Below, piece after piece: positions 62,071 through 64,000 of a stretch of DNA of 64,000 nucleotides; position 1 is the stretch's first letter, and each line of letters opens with the position of its first letter. This DNA comes from Aquamicrobium sp. LC103 (lineage in GTDB: Bacteria; Pseudomonadota; Alphaproteobacteria; Rhizobiales; Rhizobiaceae): positions 124,001 through 188,000 of the forward strand of contig NZ_LBCQ02000012.1 of NCBI RefSeq assembly GCF_001014615.2, written 5' to 3'. The notes beneath the pieces are model-generated. The model did no database searches and had not been told where the DNA came from. It saw only the letters and a program-made list of their open reading frames with translations. The translations under genes and the position numbers were made by a program.

Positions 62071-63596
62071 CCGCTCCTCTCGTTTCCATGACCGGCATCG
62101 ACAAGACTTTCCCCGGCGTGCGTGCGCTGAAGAATGCCCATTTCGAGCTACGGGCAGGCGAGGTGCATGCGCTGATGGGCGAGAACGGCGCCGGCAAATC
62201 CACCTTGATGAAGATCCTGGCCGGCATCTACGCGCGTGATGCCGGCTCCGTTCTGATCGACGGCGAGCCCGCAGACATCGGCACGCCGCGCGCCGCCCAA
62301 TCGCTCGGGATCGGCATCATCCATCAGGAACTGAGCCTGATGCCCGATCTGAGCGCGGCACAGAACATCCTGATCGGGCGCGAGCCGCGCCGCGCCGGCG
62401 GCTTGCTTTTGGACGAGGCCGCGCTCAATGCACGGGCCTCGGAAATCCTCCGGAGCATGCATCTCGCGCTCGACCCCCGCACCGAGGTGCGGGGGCTCAC
62501 CATCGCCAGACAGCAGATGGTCGAGATCGCCAAGGCGCTGTCCTACCGGTCGCGCGTTCTCGTCATGGACGAACCGACGGCCGCGCTGAACGACGCGGAG
62601 ATCAACGAACTCTTCGCCATCATTCGGCAATTGCGCGGCGAGGGCGTCGGCATCGTCTACATCTCGCACAAGATGGACGAATTGAAGCGCATCGCCGACC
62701 GCGTCACCGTCATGCGGGACGGGGAGACCGTCGGAACCCTGCCGGCCGCCGACACGCCGGTCGAGACGATCATATCGATGATGGTCGGCCGCAAGCTTTC
62801 CGAGGAAACCGCGGCCATACCCGACCTCGATGAAACCGACGTGGTTCTGGAAGTCAGGGGACTGAGACGCGGCAGGGAAATCCGCGACGTCGGCTTCTCG
62901 GTGCGGCGCGGCGAGATATTGGGCTTTGCCGGCCTGATGGGAGCAGGCCGAACCGAGGTCGCTCGCGCCATTTTCGGAGCCGATCCGATCGATGCGGGCG
63001 AGATTTTCGTGCGTGGGCGAAAGGTGACGATCCGGCAGCCGCGGGATGCCGTGCGGGCGGGGATCGGCTATCTCTCGGAGGACCGGAAGAACTTCGGCCT
63101 CGCCACCGGCATGGACGTGCGCAACAACATCGCGCTCGCGAGCCTCTCGCGCTTCACCGGCGCCGGAGGTGTCCTGAAGGAGGCCGCGATGCACGAAGCA
63201 GCGGTCGCCTACATCGACAGGCTTGCGATCAAGACGCCGTCCGACAGGCAGGAGGCGCGGCTGCTTTCGGGCGGCAACCAGCAGAAGGTGGTGATCGCCA
63301 AATGGCTGCTGCGCGATTGCGATATCCTGATCTTCGACGAGCCGACGCGGGGCATCGACGTGGGCGCGAAGAGCGAAATCTACAAGCTGCTCAACGCGCT
63401 CGCCGCGCAGGGGCGCGCCGTCATCATGATTTCCTCGGAACTGCCGGAGATCCTGCGGCTCAGCCATCGCATCGCGGTCATGTGCGAGGGCAGGCTGACC
63501 GGCTTCCTGCCAGGCGGCGCTTCCCAGGAGGAAATCATGCGGCTGGCGACACGACGCAATACGGTGGAACGCGAGGTGGATCCGGCATCGCGATGA
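62067..63596 (+). CDS. Sugar ABC transporter ATP-binding protein, tandem NBD
   Basis: This 509-residue RbsA/XylG-type ATPase has two domains. Domain 1 has [16 protein letters not shown], a [18 protein letters not shown] signature region and [11 protein letters not shown]. Domain 2 has a shorter P-loop [33 protein letters not shown] and [15 protein letters not shown]. Unlike the ATPase at 10396, both Walker B motifs keep the catalytic Glu. It overlaps the hydrolase stop (ATGA). Confidence 0.92.
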   Translation: MTAPLVSMTGIDKTFPGVRALKNAHFELRAGEVHALMGENGAGKSTLMKILAGIYARDAGSVLIDGEPADIGTPRAAQSLGIGIIHQELSLMPDLSAAQNILIGREPRRAGGLLLDEAALNARASEILRSMHLALDPRTEVRGLTIARQQMVEIAKALSYRSRVLVMDEPTAALNDAEINELFAIIRQLRGEGVGIVYISHKMDELKRIADRVTVMRDGETVGTLPAADTPVETIISMMVGRKLSEETAAIPDLDETDVVLEVRGLRRGREIRDVGFSVRRGEILGFAGLMGAGRTEVARAIFGADPIDAGEIFVRGRKVTIRQPRDAVRAGIGYLSEDRKNFGLATGMDVRNNIALASLSRFTGAGGVLKEAAMHEAAVAYIDRLAIKTPSDRQEARLLSGGNQQKVVIAKWLLRDCDILIFDEPTRGIDVGAKSEIYKLLNALAAQGRAVIMISSELPEILRLSHRIAVMCEGRLTGFLPGGASQEEIMRLATRRNTVEREVDPASR

Positions 63597-63618
63597 AAAT
63601 CGAGCACGGGAGGACGAG

Positions 63619-64000
63619 TTGACGACAGCCGTTTCACAGCCGGGCGCTGCCTCCGGCCCACGTCTTTCGGGCGCGCATCATCGGCTCCTTGCCTTTGCGA
63701 GCCTGATCGTCCTCGTCGTCGGCTTCAGCCTCGCGTCGCCGAACTTCATGCAGACGAGCAACGTCATCGCCATCCTTCAGGCGACCTCGGTCAATGGAGT
63801 GCTGGCGATCGCGGCGACGCTGGTCATCATTACCGGCGGCATCGACCTGTCCGTCGGTACGCTCATGACCTTCTGCGCCGTCATCGCCGGCGTCGTGCTG
63901 ACCTATTGGGGCTTGCCGCTGCCCTTCGGCATAGCCGCCGCAATACTGGCCGGTGCCGCGGCCGGGCTTTGCTCCGGCACCTTCGTCGCCAAGCTCAAGG
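63619..64000 (+). CDS. Sugar ABC transporter permease, partial (RbsC-like)
   Basis: This is the 5' part of a ribose-type permease, cut by the window end after about 127 codons. The TTG start at 63619 is placed six bases after GGGAGG. The translation has two N-terminal hydrophobic segments and the family motif ITGGIDLSVGTLMTFCAV. It completes, with the ATPase upstream, an importer whose binding protein should lie beyond 64000. Confidence 0.88.
   Translation, partial: MTTAVSQPGAASGPRLSGAHHRLLAFASLIVLVVGFSLASPNFMQTSNVIAILQATSVNGVLAIAATLVIITGGIDLSVGTLMTFCAVIAGVVLTYWGLPLPFGIAAAILAGAAAGLCSGTFVAKLK

Overview
The window looks like a chromosomal segment of an alphaproteobacterium of the order Hyphomicrobiales (Mesorhizobium/Nitratireductor-like). 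The evidence is high GC, a coxMNOP-type oxidase operon, many periplasmic-binding-protein ABC importers, DUF982 and DUF3182 proteins, and GGAAC-N16/17-NGTT promoters of the EcfG general-stress sigma factor. No tRNA, rRNA, CRISPR array, insertion sequence or phage gene was seen. It is a mosaic of catabolic operons, each paired with its own regulator.

Layout. 1-3752 (minus): alternative aa3-type cytochrome oxidase (subunits II, I, III, III). 4020-15579 (plus): DeoR regulator, BtpA/SgcQ-family protein, M42 peptidase-like protein (SgcX-like), a ribose-type ABC importer with two permeases, FGGY kinase, DhaK, DhaL and a PfkB kinase. This resembles the E. coli sgc gene set with its PTS replaced by an ABC importer and ATP-dependent kinases. 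16061-24594 (plus): IclR regulator, two unrecognised proteins, an M19 dipeptidase-like protein missing part of its metal site, a spermidine/putrescine-type ABC importer and a RidA protein. 24607-29379: DUF5996, DUF488, a small exported protein and a membrane PQQ dehydrogenase.

29552-44163 forms a plausible methoxy-aromatic/phenylpropanoid region. It has a branched-chain-type ABC importer, a GntR regulator with two matching operators, a methylenetetrahydrofolate reductase, a LigM-type tetrahydrofolate-dependent O-demethylase and PurU. These are followed by a MarR regulator, a 4-hydroxybenzoyl-CoA-type thioesterase, a thiolase, a feruloyl-CoA synthase-like ligase and a crotonase. Together they could shorten ferulate-like acids to vanillate, remove the methyl group onto tetrahydrofolate and recycle the C1 unit.

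44280-52115: a Crp/Fnr regulator converges on a 1431-residue fusion of cytochrome P450, membrane segments and DyP peroxidase, the most unusual gene here. A class III cyclase-TPR protein and a LuxR regulator with a degenerate receiver follow, transcribed divergently around a perfect palindrome. 52173-58146 is a stress island: a frameshifted SDR gene, a Pro-rich peptide, an alpha/beta hydrolase, DUF3182, two small related proteins, SelO, a NepR-like small ORF and DUF982. Five EcfG-type promoters lie in it. 58311-64000: CodA-like deaminase, RbsD/FucU mutarotase, IclR regulator, fuconolactonase-like hydrolase and the start of a second ribose-type ABC importer, cut by the window end.
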